Shown: positions 46,614 to 56,715 of the stretch, in pieces | Layout: each line of letters starts with the position of its first letter | How positions within the stretch are numbered: position 1 is the first letter of the stretch | Source: Brachionus koreanus | Lineage: Eukaryota > Rotifera > Eurotatoria > Ploima > Brachionidae | Assembly (NCBI GenBank): GCA_016987375.1 | Contig: PJRA01000048.1 | Coordinates: 679,611-743,610, forward strand | Direction of reading: 5' to 3' | Length of the DNA: 64,000 nt | The notes under the pieces: model-generated | The model's input: the letters and a program-made list of their open reading frames with translations, nothing else | Database searches by the model: none | What the model was told of the DNA's origin: nothing | Translations under genes and position numbers: made by a program

Positions 46614-49600
46614 TTAAGTTGGTATTGCATAACGGACAGCTGTCTCCAACGAAATTTTATAATTTTCGTGCTTGGTTTCCATTTTTTTTTTTGCTATAAA
46701 GTTATAATACACTAGAGTCTTTCTCTCTAAAAATTTTTTTTTTTTTCTTTTTCTTTTTTTTTCTTTTACTATTAATCTCTTCTTTCCTCCGTTTAACTTT
46801 AATTTATAGTTCACTTGCCCAATCTTTGCTAAGACTTCATACGGACCTTTCCATGCTTTTGTTAGTTTGGGACTAAGTCCTTTCTTTTTTTCAGAATTCA
46901 AAAGCCAACATCTCTCTCCTCCTTAAAAATCAGTACCTCTGACTGATTAATCGTAGTTTGCTTTCATTTTGTCGATTTTCAACGCTGTATCGCGCTGAAC
47001 CAAAGCATACATTTCGCGAAGGCTAGTTTTTAATTCACTGACATAGTCATCGTTATTAAGCTCCAATGGTTCTTCATCAATATTTATGAAAAGATCAATC
47101 GGAAGTTCTGGTCTGCGACCGTACATCATTTCAAAAGTTTAGTAGTTGTATGAACTGTTGTTCGGTAAGAAAAAGCTAAATTTTTTAATAACATATCCTA
47201 ATTATTTTGATTTTCATTCACATAAATTTTAGCATAGTTAGTAATGTTCGATTAAAACGTTCTGTTTGACCATCACACTGTGGGTGATAAGGAGTTGTCG
47301 TCAATTTATGAACGTCCAAAAGTTCTAATACTTCTTTAAATAAATTTGATTCATAATTTCTTCCTTGGTCAGTTAAAAGGCTTTCATGCACTCCATGACG
47401 GCATATTAGATCAACTGCACAGTCGCATAACTCTCTAGCTTCCAATGTTTTAATTGGATATATTTCAACCCACTTTGTGAAATGGCACATAAAAACTAGG
47501 ATATATTTAAAGCCTCTTTCAGTCACGGGTAAGGGTCCTAGTATATCGCTTGTGACTAATTGAAAGGGTCTAGATGTAATTATTGGTTGTAAAGGTTTTT
47601 ATTTAATGGGCTATTAATTTTGGCTTCTTGACATTTTAAACAACTTTTTATATAATTAACAACGTCTTTATTTTGACCCGGCCAGAAGTATTTAGGTTCG
47701 AGTTTACCTATTGTCATGCATATTCCAAAATGACCTTCCATTTCTGACTCGTGCCATTGTAGCCATAGTGTTCTAAATTCCCCTTTTAACTCTTTACCTT
47801 TCGGTTTCTCATCTTCATTTATCCAACTAATAATTTTTACAATGTCTTCATCATCCTTCTTCGAGTCGCTATGTTGCATGTAAAAATTTACTCTATTGAC
47901 TTCCGGCATGTTTACTATATTGTTTTCTATTTGACACTCTTCATCTTTATTTCCGCTTGGTAGACGAGAAAGACCATCAGCATTTCCATTTTTAATCCCT
48001 GGCTTGTAATAAATTTGGAATTTATACTCACTCAATCTCATAATCCATCTGGCTACTCTTGGTTGTGGATCCTTTATATTAAACATCCACTTTAATGGTT
48101 GATGATCTGTGCAAATTAAAAATTCTTGCTTATATAAATAAACTCTGAAATGATCTACTGCGCACACAATAGCCAGTGCTTCTTTTTCCGTAGTCGAATA
48201 ATTTCTTTCTGCATTTGTCAAGTTTCTACTCCAGTAAGCAATTGGTCTTCATTCACCGTCTTTTTTTGAGATAAAACAGCACCAATTCCAAAATCACTAG
48301 CGTCGGTTTCCAACTTAAAAATTTCATAAAAATTTGGATATAGAAGGAAAGACTGATTTGTTAAGCATTCCTTTAACATTTTGAATGCTTCTTTTCCACG
48401 ATTAGTCCAGAAAAATTTAGCTTCTTTTTTTAGCATATCATACAAAGGAGATGCTATTTTGGAAAAATCTTTTATAAATTTTCTATAGAAAGAGATTAAG
48501 CCAATAAAGCTTCTTAATTGTTTTAAATTCTCTGGTAATGTAAAATTATTTATTGCTGAGATTTTTTTCTCACAAGGAAATAAACCGTCATTGTTAATGA
48601 TATGTCCAAGATAATATACTTTTCTTTTTAAAAAGAAACATTTCTCCTTATTTAATTTTAGCGATGCATCTCGTAATCTCTGGAAAAATATTGACAAATG
48701 CTGTATATGATCTTCAGCTGATTTTGAAAATACAATTATGTCGTCTAAATACACTAAACATATATTTTTCCCACTAATCCTCTTAGAACCTTATCTACCA
48801 TTCTTTGGAACGTTGCTGGGGCATTTGTCAAACCAAATGGCATCCTTACAAACTGGAATAGTCCAAAGGTGTCGTAATCGCTGTTTTCTCTTTATCGTCA
48901 GGGTTCATCAAAACTTGGTAATATCCACTGGCCATATCTAAGGTTGAAAAAACTTCTATCCCATTAAACTTATCAGTTGTTTCATCCAATCTTGGTATTG
49001 GATACATGTCTTTTTTAGTGATTTTATTTAACATTCGATAATCAATACAAAGTCTTACTTTGCCGTTTTTCTTTCTTACCGGCACTATAGCTGTAGCCCA
49101 ATCGGACTTACTCGGTTCAATTATGCCAGCTTCTAACAACTCATCCAATTAATTCTTTATTTCTTCTTTCATATGAAATGGAATCCTTCTCGGATACTCT
49201 TTTATTGGTGTATTTCCTTGCGTGTCGATTTTATGCATTGTGAAATTACAGCATCCTAATTTCGCTATTGAAGTTGCGAACATCTCTTCATTATCAACTA
49301 AAAAATTTTCCATTCTTTTAATTTCCTTCTCTGAAAACTCGACTGCATTCACAACATATTCTTCAATCTCTGTTTATATTTTATCACCACCCATCGATTC
49401 AAAAACTTCTTTTAATTTTTGTTTTGTGCCTTTAATTTTACTCATAAAATCTAACCCAACTAGAAAATCTTGTGATAAATCTCTGGCTACATGAATATCG
49501 ATATATACAATATTATTTCCGATTCTCAAGTTTGTGCTAAAATATCCTATTACATCCAAAGGTTGTCCATTTGCCGTAGTAAAAATTCCCGTAGCTTTAG

Positions 49601-49682
49601 TCAACCATTTATTTGGGAGACCCATTTTTTCCCAAACCTTGGAACTAACTAAAGTTCTATTACTACCTGTGTCTAGAGGCAT
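46614..49682 (-). pseudogene. pol of the Ty3/gypsy element, frame-broken
   Basis: From high to low coordinates: aspartic protease (DTGSNRTLVSS, 49682-49374); RT (49352-48218) with the [36 protein letters not shown] and catalytic YLDD blocks; RNase H (48221-47580) with TDHQPLKW; the integrase HHCC segment (about 47700-47600) and catalytic core with LTDQGRNYES and TPYHPQCDGQTERFNRTL (47526-47218); integrase C-terminus (47129-46614) with GPYEVLAKIG. Breaks that I can see: a TAA near 49150, frame shifts near 48850 and 48770, one between RT and RNase H near 48220, one before the integrase core near 47580-47530, and more near 47210 and 46940. Confidence 0.9.
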
Positions 49683-49689
49683 TGTATTT

Positions 49690-50560
49690 TATAATCATCA
49701 ATGAAACCATTAACAAAATTTACTTTATTTCCCATATAATCCTCATTTACATTATTTGTACTGCTCTTCGGGCAATTCCTTCGAAAATGACCGTCTTGAT
49801 TACATTCATAACATTTAATTTTTCTTTGATTACTATGATTTACTGATTTAGTGTATCTCGTAACATATTCTAGGTACGATCCATCGTTAATATGATTTCC
49901 TAATATTCTCTGATTATTTAGCTCACTGAAATTATATGGATGTTTAAAATCAGGTTGATTTCTTCCAAATCCTTTATTTTCTTTTGTGAATACTGGTTGA
50001 TTATATTCTCCATTATATATATCGGCTCTAGCTTTGGGGTAATTATTTGTTCCTGTGCTTTCTGTCTATTCAAGCTATTCTTCTTTGACCAGGTATTGAA
50101 ATTACTGAAGTTTAGTACTTCTTGTTCTCTAGCCCTTAATACCATTATATCTAAGTCGTCGATATCCATTACAGCCAACTTGTCAGCTATATTTCTTCTG
50201 CATAAGCCTGCAAGGAACTGGCTTTTTAAATAGTTTTCCAGCTCTCCTCCATTTAATCCGGGATTCCTGCATGCGCCATTCTGATGTTTCTTTCTTTTTG
50301 GCTTATCCGAATATCCAAAAAAAATCTGTTCTTTTTATTAAATTTGATATCTTTAAAATCGTGGTTTTTATTCTCTTATTTATACTGTTTTTATCGAGCC
50401 ACTCTTCACAGTTCTTATTCTTAACAAATAATGTCATATCGAGCCACATTTTGATAGTTTCTCGTGTATTCTTTACTTTAATCTCTATGTTAAAAGAAAC
50501 TTCAACTAACTTTGAAACTTCGTCTATTGTTTAATTTTCTCGTGCTTTCGAAATATTCAT
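49690..50560 (-). pseudogene. gag of the Ty3/gypsy element
   Basis: Minus strand from an ATG at 50560 (MNISKAREN then a TAA). It includes the NYLKSQFLAGLCRRNIADKL capsid-like block near 50240-50180, the frame 50178-49918, and a CCHC zinc knuckle (CYECNQDGHFRRNC) at about 49815-49765. Interrupted by stops. The knuckle binds the element's RNA in related retrotransposons. Confidence 0.8.
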
Positions 50561-50632
50561 AAACTGTTCTCTTTGATTTCTATAACTGTCGCTCTCTACT
50601 GAATAAGCTTAAGTTTTTACCGATGCCACCAA

Positions 50633-50752
50633 TGTTGTAGAGCGCCGAGCAAGAGATTTAGTTATTGTGAATATGATTTATTGAAAAGTATAAAGTAAAA
50701 TAAAAAGAAAGACTGAACAATAAAAGAATAATCATGGTCTTTAAATACAACA
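50633..50752 (-). repeat. 5' LTR of the Ty3/gypsy element
   Basis: 120-bp partner of 45461-45580, differing by a single substitution in an A-rich run. On the minus strand it is followed directly by TTGGTGGCATCGG, a plausible primer-binding site. Confidence 0.92.
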
Positions 50753-50890
50753 ATTGCTTGACTTTTGGTATTAGATCTCCTCTAGTTCTTAGTTGTTCAT
50801 GTCATACGTCTTGACAATGAAAGATTTTTCTTTAAATATATCTAGCTTTCGCTGCATTCGACAACTTTTGAAATTTTTCTTTTTTATTTT
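50753..50890 (-). pseudogene. decayed coding segment split by the LTR element (5' part)
   Basis: The minus strand reads FQKLSNAAKARYI, TAA, RKIFHCQDV, TGA, HEQLRTRGDLIPKVKQ up to the LTR boundary. It is continuous in frame with the segment at 45460-45180 when the LTR element is set aside. Family not recognised. Confidence 0.45.
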
Positions 50891-50931
50891 AAAATAAAAA
50901 AGACTGACTCGTGGGCAAGCATCGGATCAGG

Positions 50932-51110
50932 GCAAAATGAAAATAATTTTACATTTTTAAAATTTTATATTTTTAGACTTTCTGTGCAATTTTTTAAGAA
51001 AATTAAAAAAACTCTCTCAAATTATTTAATAAACAAAAAAAATTAAAAAAAATTCTTGAATATTGCACAAAAAATCTAAAAATCTAAAGATGTAAAATAT
51101 TTTCAATTCA
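50932..51110. mobile_element. TIR element family M3, copy 2
   Basis: Left end GAAAATAATTTTACATTTTT; near the right end GCACAAAAAATCTAAAAATC and GATGTAAAATATTTTC, an inverted match. The 'AAACTCTCTCAAA' centre and 'AATAAACAAAAAAAATTAAA' block are shared with 55220-55415. Confidence 0.6.
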
Positions 51111-52133
51111 GTCAAAATTTTACTTATTATATCAAAAATTTTCATTTTAAAATTTGAAAAATGTCAAAGAGTATTTTTTCCATGGAGCGGATTGGAATGA
51201 GAACCCCAATTAAAAGGGTTCATTTTAGTTCGAGCTAAGTTTAGGTTTTTTGAGGCGCTCTTCAATATTAAAAAAAAAAATCCGAAAAAAATATGTGATA
51301 TCGTATTCGATGACGCGCATTTTAAATTAGCTAAAAAGTCATTTTTAAAAAGTGTTTTTTGTAAACAAAATGAAAATGCTAAACATTATATTATATCAGT
51401 TTTAATTGAATAAACAATTATTCTCAATAATTATTTTTCTCTGTTTTTCAAATAAAAAAAAAATAAATTGCCTAATATTCTTGTTTTGATTATTTTTTAA
51501 TCTCAATACATAAAAGCTTTTTAAGATTTAATATATGTCCAAGAGATATTGAAAAGACAAAATTGCTTTATTGATTCATTAATTTTTATTTGTTAGCATA
51601 TAAATTTTAAATAAAAAATAAAAATAGCAAAAAAAAACATGCATTATCTCGCATTAACAATGATTAAGTAAATAAATTAAAAGCTAATGAAAGACTTAGA
51701 AATACTTTAACAAATTTGATTCTTTTTTATTCTATTTTTTAGTTAAAATAACAAGAAAATCAGGTAAAATTTAAAATAAATATTCTAATAGTTTTCAAAT
51801 CAACAAGTTTTTTAGTAAAAAAATATAAATTAAAAAAAATTACTTTATAATAATGTATGGCCGATTAAGGTTTATAATCAATTTATATCATCATGTTAAA
51901 AATTGTCATTAAATAAAAATTTTTATTAGGAAATTTATCTATTTAAAAAATTTGATCAGAGGCTTGTTATAATTATTATTGTTATTTTAATTATTACCAG
52001 CAAAAACTGAAAAAATTACAGTTTGTTTTTAAAAAAAATTTCAAATAGTTTTTGAACATGATCATTAAAATTTGATCAAAAACTTGAATTTACCATTTTA
52101 AATTTCATTTTTTTAAATGTGATTTACTATAGA
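51111..52133. other. AT-rich spacer
   Basis: 3' flank of the protease gene; no gene or repeat recognised. Confidence 0.4.
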
Positions 52134-53714
52134 TTACTGATTTACAATTAGTGAAATCCAATCTCGGAAAGCATTTACTCGCGTATAAATTCTGAAATAG
52201 ATAAAATTACCGAACATTGTTCAAGTTTTAATTTTAATTACCCAGGAAAACCAGCCAAAGCGCAATTTTCGCCATAAGAAGTTATTCCAACAAGAATAAA
52301 TTTAATTTTTCCATCAAGTTGTCTAACTTTGATAAAAAGTGGACCTCCAGAGTCTCCTTGGCATGTGTCTTTTCCACCCAGGATTTCACCAGCACAAATT
52401 TGTTTTGTCCAATTCTTTTTAGTTTCTACATAGACATTATTACATAAATTACCTTCATATAATGTAAGCTTGACATTTCTCAAATAGAAAGATTCGATGC
52501 CTTCGTAAATAGTTGAACCCCAGCCAACTGCATACGCGTCAACATTTGAAAATTCAGGATAATTCGTTGATTTTGAACTTGGTAGGCAACTGAACTGAAT
52601 TTTTTCTCCAAGTGTCACTTCTTCATCTAGCTTAATGATTGCAATGTCATTCAAAAAGTTGGCCGAATTATAATTCGGATGCTTTTTTAAAAATAAATAT
52701 ATTATCTATGTATTTAAAATCTAAATTAATTTTTGTTTACAATTAAAAATTTTTTTAAAGAAAATTTTTGTCCAAATATTTGATTTCGATCATAAATTCC
52801 ACTTAAATTTTGCATGCCTAGATAAACAGTATACATTGACTCGAATGTGGGATGAAATTCATTTACTTTTACTGTGTAAACTTTCTCAACTAAATCAAAA
52901 TAATAAAATTCAGTTACAAAGCAATGAGCAGCAGTCAAAATTGTATCTCTATTGATTAAAGTTCCACCACAAAAACTCTTTCTTGTTAATACAGTAGATC
53001 TAACAAGAAATTTATAATTAAATAGAATAAAAACCATTGAAGGCCAGCTGTGCTCTACTGCAATTGAACCTCCTACAATCTTAACATTAGGTGTTTTAAA
53101 CGACACTCCGCAATCTTCACATGATGTTTTAATAAAACCATTTAAGCAATTTTTGAGCTCATTAGTTGATGAAATTGTCTTCTCTGTTGTTGTTTGGTAA
53201 AATTGGCCACTTGATGCAGCTATCGTTGTTGTTGTTTCTGTTGCTGTTTTTGTTGAGTCTTCATTTTTTACAATTGGCTCAAATCTATCTATCAGAGTTA
53301 CTTTTAAAAAAATAAATTAAACTTTATTAATAAAAGGTTAAGTTTAATACAAGGTAAGCTCACTGCTAAAACTATAGCAGCGATTGAAATAAACGTGACA
53401 ATAAAAGCAATGATACAATTTCTAGTAGAAATTTCTGTGCTTGAATCAGATTTATTTGGAATGGAAGAAAAATTTTTGCTTATTGTATATAAGTTTGATT
53501 GAGGCAGATAATCAAACGAGGCTTCGTGATAAGGAGAGTTAAATTCCTGAGCATCACGTGTCACATTTGACTGTACTTTTAAATAATTTATAGATATGGT
53601 TGAATCATTGGGATCGTAAATTTTTGGTCGTTTGTGTTTGTTCGGCTTTTGAATACTGACAGTTCCCTTAGACTTTGTCGGATTTGCTTTATAAACATAG
53701 TTCTCAAAATCCAT
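52134..53714 (-). CDS. type II transmembrane trypsin-like serine protease
   Basis: Four exons (minus; transcript order): 53714-53351, 53300-52741, 52681-52242, 52191-52134; 473 residues, frame closes. Short cytosolic N-terminus (~100 residues, Ser/Pro/Lys-rich), a single membrane anchor (CIIAFIVTFISIAAIVLAVS, ~100-120), a Thr-rich stem, then an S1 peptidase domain starting at IVGG (196) after Lys195, so it is made as a zymogen cleaved by a trypsin-like enzyme. Catalytic triad: His247 in LTAAHC, Asp320 in NDIAIIKL, Ser419 in QGDSGGP; Asp413 at the base of the S1 pocket predicts cleavage after Lys/Arg. A cysteine in CEDCG before the domain could tether stem and protease. The C-terminus ends normally (FRDWISLIVNQ). 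No stem domains such as LDL-A or SRCR are visible, so it is simpler than most vertebrate members. Confidence 0.9.
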
Positions 53715-55219
53715 TTTTGACGGGATTTAAAAAAAAAAGGTAGATTTTTTAAAGCATAATTTTTTTTTGCAGCTTTTAAAGAAAAAATTATATTCACTAA
53801 AATACTATTTATTTTCGATATTCCCTAATTTTAGCTGTAAACAATATTTATTCCAAGGTAGTAGAAAAATAATTTAAAAGAACTCAGTGGTTTTAATTCT
53901 TATCATAAAATAAAAGTTTATAAACAATTTAAAGCATTTTGTTTTTTGTTTAAGTTTAATTGAAAAATTTAATTTCATCTTAGTAATTTTGTTTCTTTTA
54001 TTAACGAATTTTTTATTTAAAAATTCTAATTTTTCTTTTTTGATATTTTATAATTAATTTTTAGGGCGGATTTTAAAAAAAGAATTATTAATTAAAATAA
54101 TAAATTTTTAAATTAATTGTTGGTTTAATAATTTTTTTTAAATTTTGTATTCAATTTAATTGAATATATGAACACTTTCAATAATTTAAGTTGAAAATAC
54201 AAGAAAATAAGAGACAAAATCGATAACTTTGGAAGACAAATAAAGAGTCATGACAAAAATTATTGTTTTTTTTTTCTAATAATTATAAATATTAATAAAA
54301 TAAAAATAAGCTTATATTATTTTATTTTCAAATTTGAAATATAAAATTAGTAATTGCAAAATATTTATGTTTAATCTAAATCAGCTTGGCATATTTAATC
54401 ACAAAGTCTTTTGGTAAATTAAAGCAAATATATTAGATAGCTTTATTGAATCATCAAAAAGAAGAGAATAAAATTTAAATGCAGTTGATCCAAAAGTTAA
54501 TTATAAAAATTTTTGTCAGTTTAAATTCTGAAAGGCCTAAATATTAAGCCGTCATATCTACAATTAAATTTTCATATCAAAAAAATATAATCGTCAATTA
54601 AAAAATGGTTCAAATGATCTTGAATTAACCAGAGATTTAACCTGATTCAATTCTTTTTTAAAAATGTTTAATAATTTGAGACACTGTCAACAAATTTATC
54701 GATTCCTAAAAAATTATTAATTTTAAGCTTCTTGAGAAACTTTAATGCCAATAATTTGTTTTTTAGAAGAACCTTGTTGTATCAAGTTTTCGTTGCATCG
54801 AATTATTTTTTAATATCATCATATATGAATAGACAATTAATTATTTTTCTAAATAGCAAAAAATTTTTTTAATATTAATTGAAATCAGAGCCTTTAGAAT
54901 ATAGTAATACTTGAATTTAAGCTTTTTAGAACAACTTGAAAATTACTTTTTTAAAGGTATAAAGCTTTTTTGTATTAAAGTTTTGCTTTTGGAAAGTCAA
55001 CAAGAATTCGAACATTTTTAAATTCTAAAACAATTCTTCTATAGCAGAATAGCTAACTTTTGGAATTCATTCAAGAATCAAGATTTTTTACTCATTTAAT
55101 TGGTTTCACTAAATATTTTCATGTGAATTTTTGTGCTAAGCTATTGAGATTTAAGCTCTCAAAAGTAAATAACATTTTTAAGGCATTATTACCTTTTTAG
55201 AATTTTCTTATCTGAAGCA
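53715..55219. other. AT-rich spacer upstream of the protease
   Basis: 1.5 kb without recognised gene, RNA or repeat. Confidence 0.4.
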
Positions 55220-55415
55220 ATTGAAATAAAAATTCTTTAAAATCGGCATTTTTACATTTTTCTATTTTTTGATTTTTTGTGCAATTTTTCAGAAAATTAA
55301 ACAAACTCTCTCAAAATATTTGATAAACAAAAAAAAATTAAAAATTTCTTAAACAGTGCTCAATAAATCTAAAAATATAAAAATACAAAATTTTAAAATT
55401 ATTTTTATTCTCGAG
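55220..55415. mobile_element. TIR element family M3, copy 3
   Basis: Shares 'TTTTTTGTGCAATTTTTCAG', AAACTCTCTCAAA and GATAAACAAAAAAAAATTAA with copy 2, and an AT-rich inverted right end (AATCTAAAAATATAAAAATA). It has lost part of the left terminus. Confidence 0.55.
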
Positions 55416-55439
55416 TATAAAGATTTAATTCACTCAGTT

Positions 55440-55762
55440 ATTTAATTTATAAAACTCAGTCCTTAGAATTGCAAAAAATAGAATCACTAAAAAAATCTTT
55501 TTATTTTTATTCTTTTAAAAGCTTTTTGGCTTAATTTTAATGATTCAATGTCAATTTCATCCATTTCTTCTTCTTGTTTTGGATATCATTTGTTAAATTT
55601 TGAATTAATGCATCAATACTGTAAAGATCTAAAATCTTCTCTAAATTTTTGTCAATTGTGTTCAAGCAATTTTTTCAATAATTTGAAAAAATTTGTATCT
55701 ATTTGCAGCTTACTCACAGAAAGATACAAATGTGGTGTGAAATAATATTTGCTAGTTTCCAT
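55440..55762 (-). pseudogene. coding-like frame interrupted only by TGA codons
   Basis: From an ATG at 55762 the minus strand reads METSKYYFTPHLYLSVSKLQ, continues through LLEHN, TGA, QKFREDFRSLQY, TGA, CINSKFNK, TGA, YPKQEEEMDEIDIESLKLSQ and KAFKRIKIKRFF to about 55440, over 100 codons. No TAA or TAG occurs, although TAA should be the commonest stop in such AT-rich DNA; the three interruptions are all TGA. No GT-AG intron removes them. The likeliest reading is a recent pseudogene with Trp codons (TGG) mutated to TGA; recoding or sequencing error are alternatives. Protein family not recognised. A plus-strand frame (55548-55745) overlaps and is probably the antisense shadow. Confidence 0.4.
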
Positions 55763-55940
55763 TTTTTAGTCAAAAGTTTGAGCAAAATAATCAATTTTAA
55801 TGGGAAAGTCAAATCAAAACTTTAAATTTGATTTTATTTTAGATTTTTGATTAAAGCAAATTTTTTTTCAAAATTCTTGCCTTTAATGAAAGTGAAATCT
55901 TTGCTTGAATTTTGGACAGGGATTTCTATCAAAATATCCT

Positions 55941-56057
55941 GTATAGCCGAGTGGTTTGTGTGTTAGTCATGCAAGCAGAGGGTGGAGGGTTCAAAACACA
56001 CTGAGGGTGGAAAAATCTTCAAAATGTCTCTGCAATACCGGGCGCATGTTTAAACCC
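55941..56057 (+). mobile_element. tRNA-derived SINE, head copy ending in a gap
   Basis: A box TATAGCCGAGTGG (55942-55954) and B box GGTTCAAAACA (55988-55998), then GCGCATGTTTAAACCC running into the N gap, where the tail unit would be expected. This is the cleanest head of the three copies. Confidence 0.75.
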
Positions 56058-56076
56058 NNNNNNNNNNNNNNNNNNN
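56058..56076. other. assembly gap (N)
   Basis: 19 N immediately after the SINE head; the SINE tail may be missing here. Confidence 0.98.
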
Positions 56077-56715
56077 AAATTTCTCTCAAAGTTTCTTCTA
56101 ATGTTGATTACGAATAAAAGAACTATGTATTACATGAGAAATACGAAAGAAAACAAAAAGAACTAAAACCTAAAAAATTTAGAACCAAAGCGCCAGCACA
56201 AAAAACTAAACTATCAGCCCAGGCAAAATCGTTACTAACTTTTTTTCTTATTCATTTATTAATTTTATTCAATTTAAAAAAATATAAATTAATTCACAGA
56301 CATAATAATGTAAACAATGGTGTATGTTTTTTTTTACTTTTCCAATGAGGCTTGAATCAATAACTTAATGAAAGTATAAAATTAAATTGTATTTAAAAAT
56401 CCTTGAATTAAAAACAATTTTTTGATTTTCTTTTCTATTTTTTTTCATACTATTTTTATTTTTTTAAATTCGAAAAAAATAATTATTTTTAAGATTTTTT
56501 GTTTTTTGATATGCTAAAGCCAGTTTTAGTTATCTCAAAATTAACAATAAGCTCTATTTTCTTTATATGGTTATCACTAATCAATACAATGAAATTTTAT
56601 TTCTTAAATAGATATTAAGTTCCAAGATATGTTGTTTTTTTTTAATTAGGAAATTTTTGTCTTGATATAATATTTGGTTAGGCTTAATTTCTCAGATCAG
56701 ATAAAAAATTTTAAA
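56077..56715. other. AT-rich spacer upstream of the GPCR
   Basis: No feature recognised besides the presumed promoter. Confidence 0.35.

Larger units (their letters stand above)
45461..50752 (-). mobile_element. Ty3/gypsy-type LTR retrotransposon
   Basis: 5292 bp, bounded by two 120-bp LTRs (45461-45580 and 50633-50752) that differ at one position that I can see and have TGTTGT...ACAACA ends. In minus orientation: 5' LTR, a primer-binding-site-like TTGGTGGCATCGG right after it, gag with a CCHC knuckle, protease, RT, RNase H, integrase, then an extra zinc-finger ORF, a purine tract (AAAGAAGGGAGAAA) and the 3' LTR. The order RT-RNaseH-integrase defines the Ty3/gypsy class. Stops and frameshifts interrupt gag and pol, so it is not autonomous as sequenced. 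No target-site duplication is visible. Confidence 0.93.

Noticed and set aside
55942..56000. A functional tRNA gene at the SINE head
   Set aside because: The A and B boxes are good, but the acceptor stem cannot be formed and two further copies with a shared non-tRNA tail show that it is a SINE.
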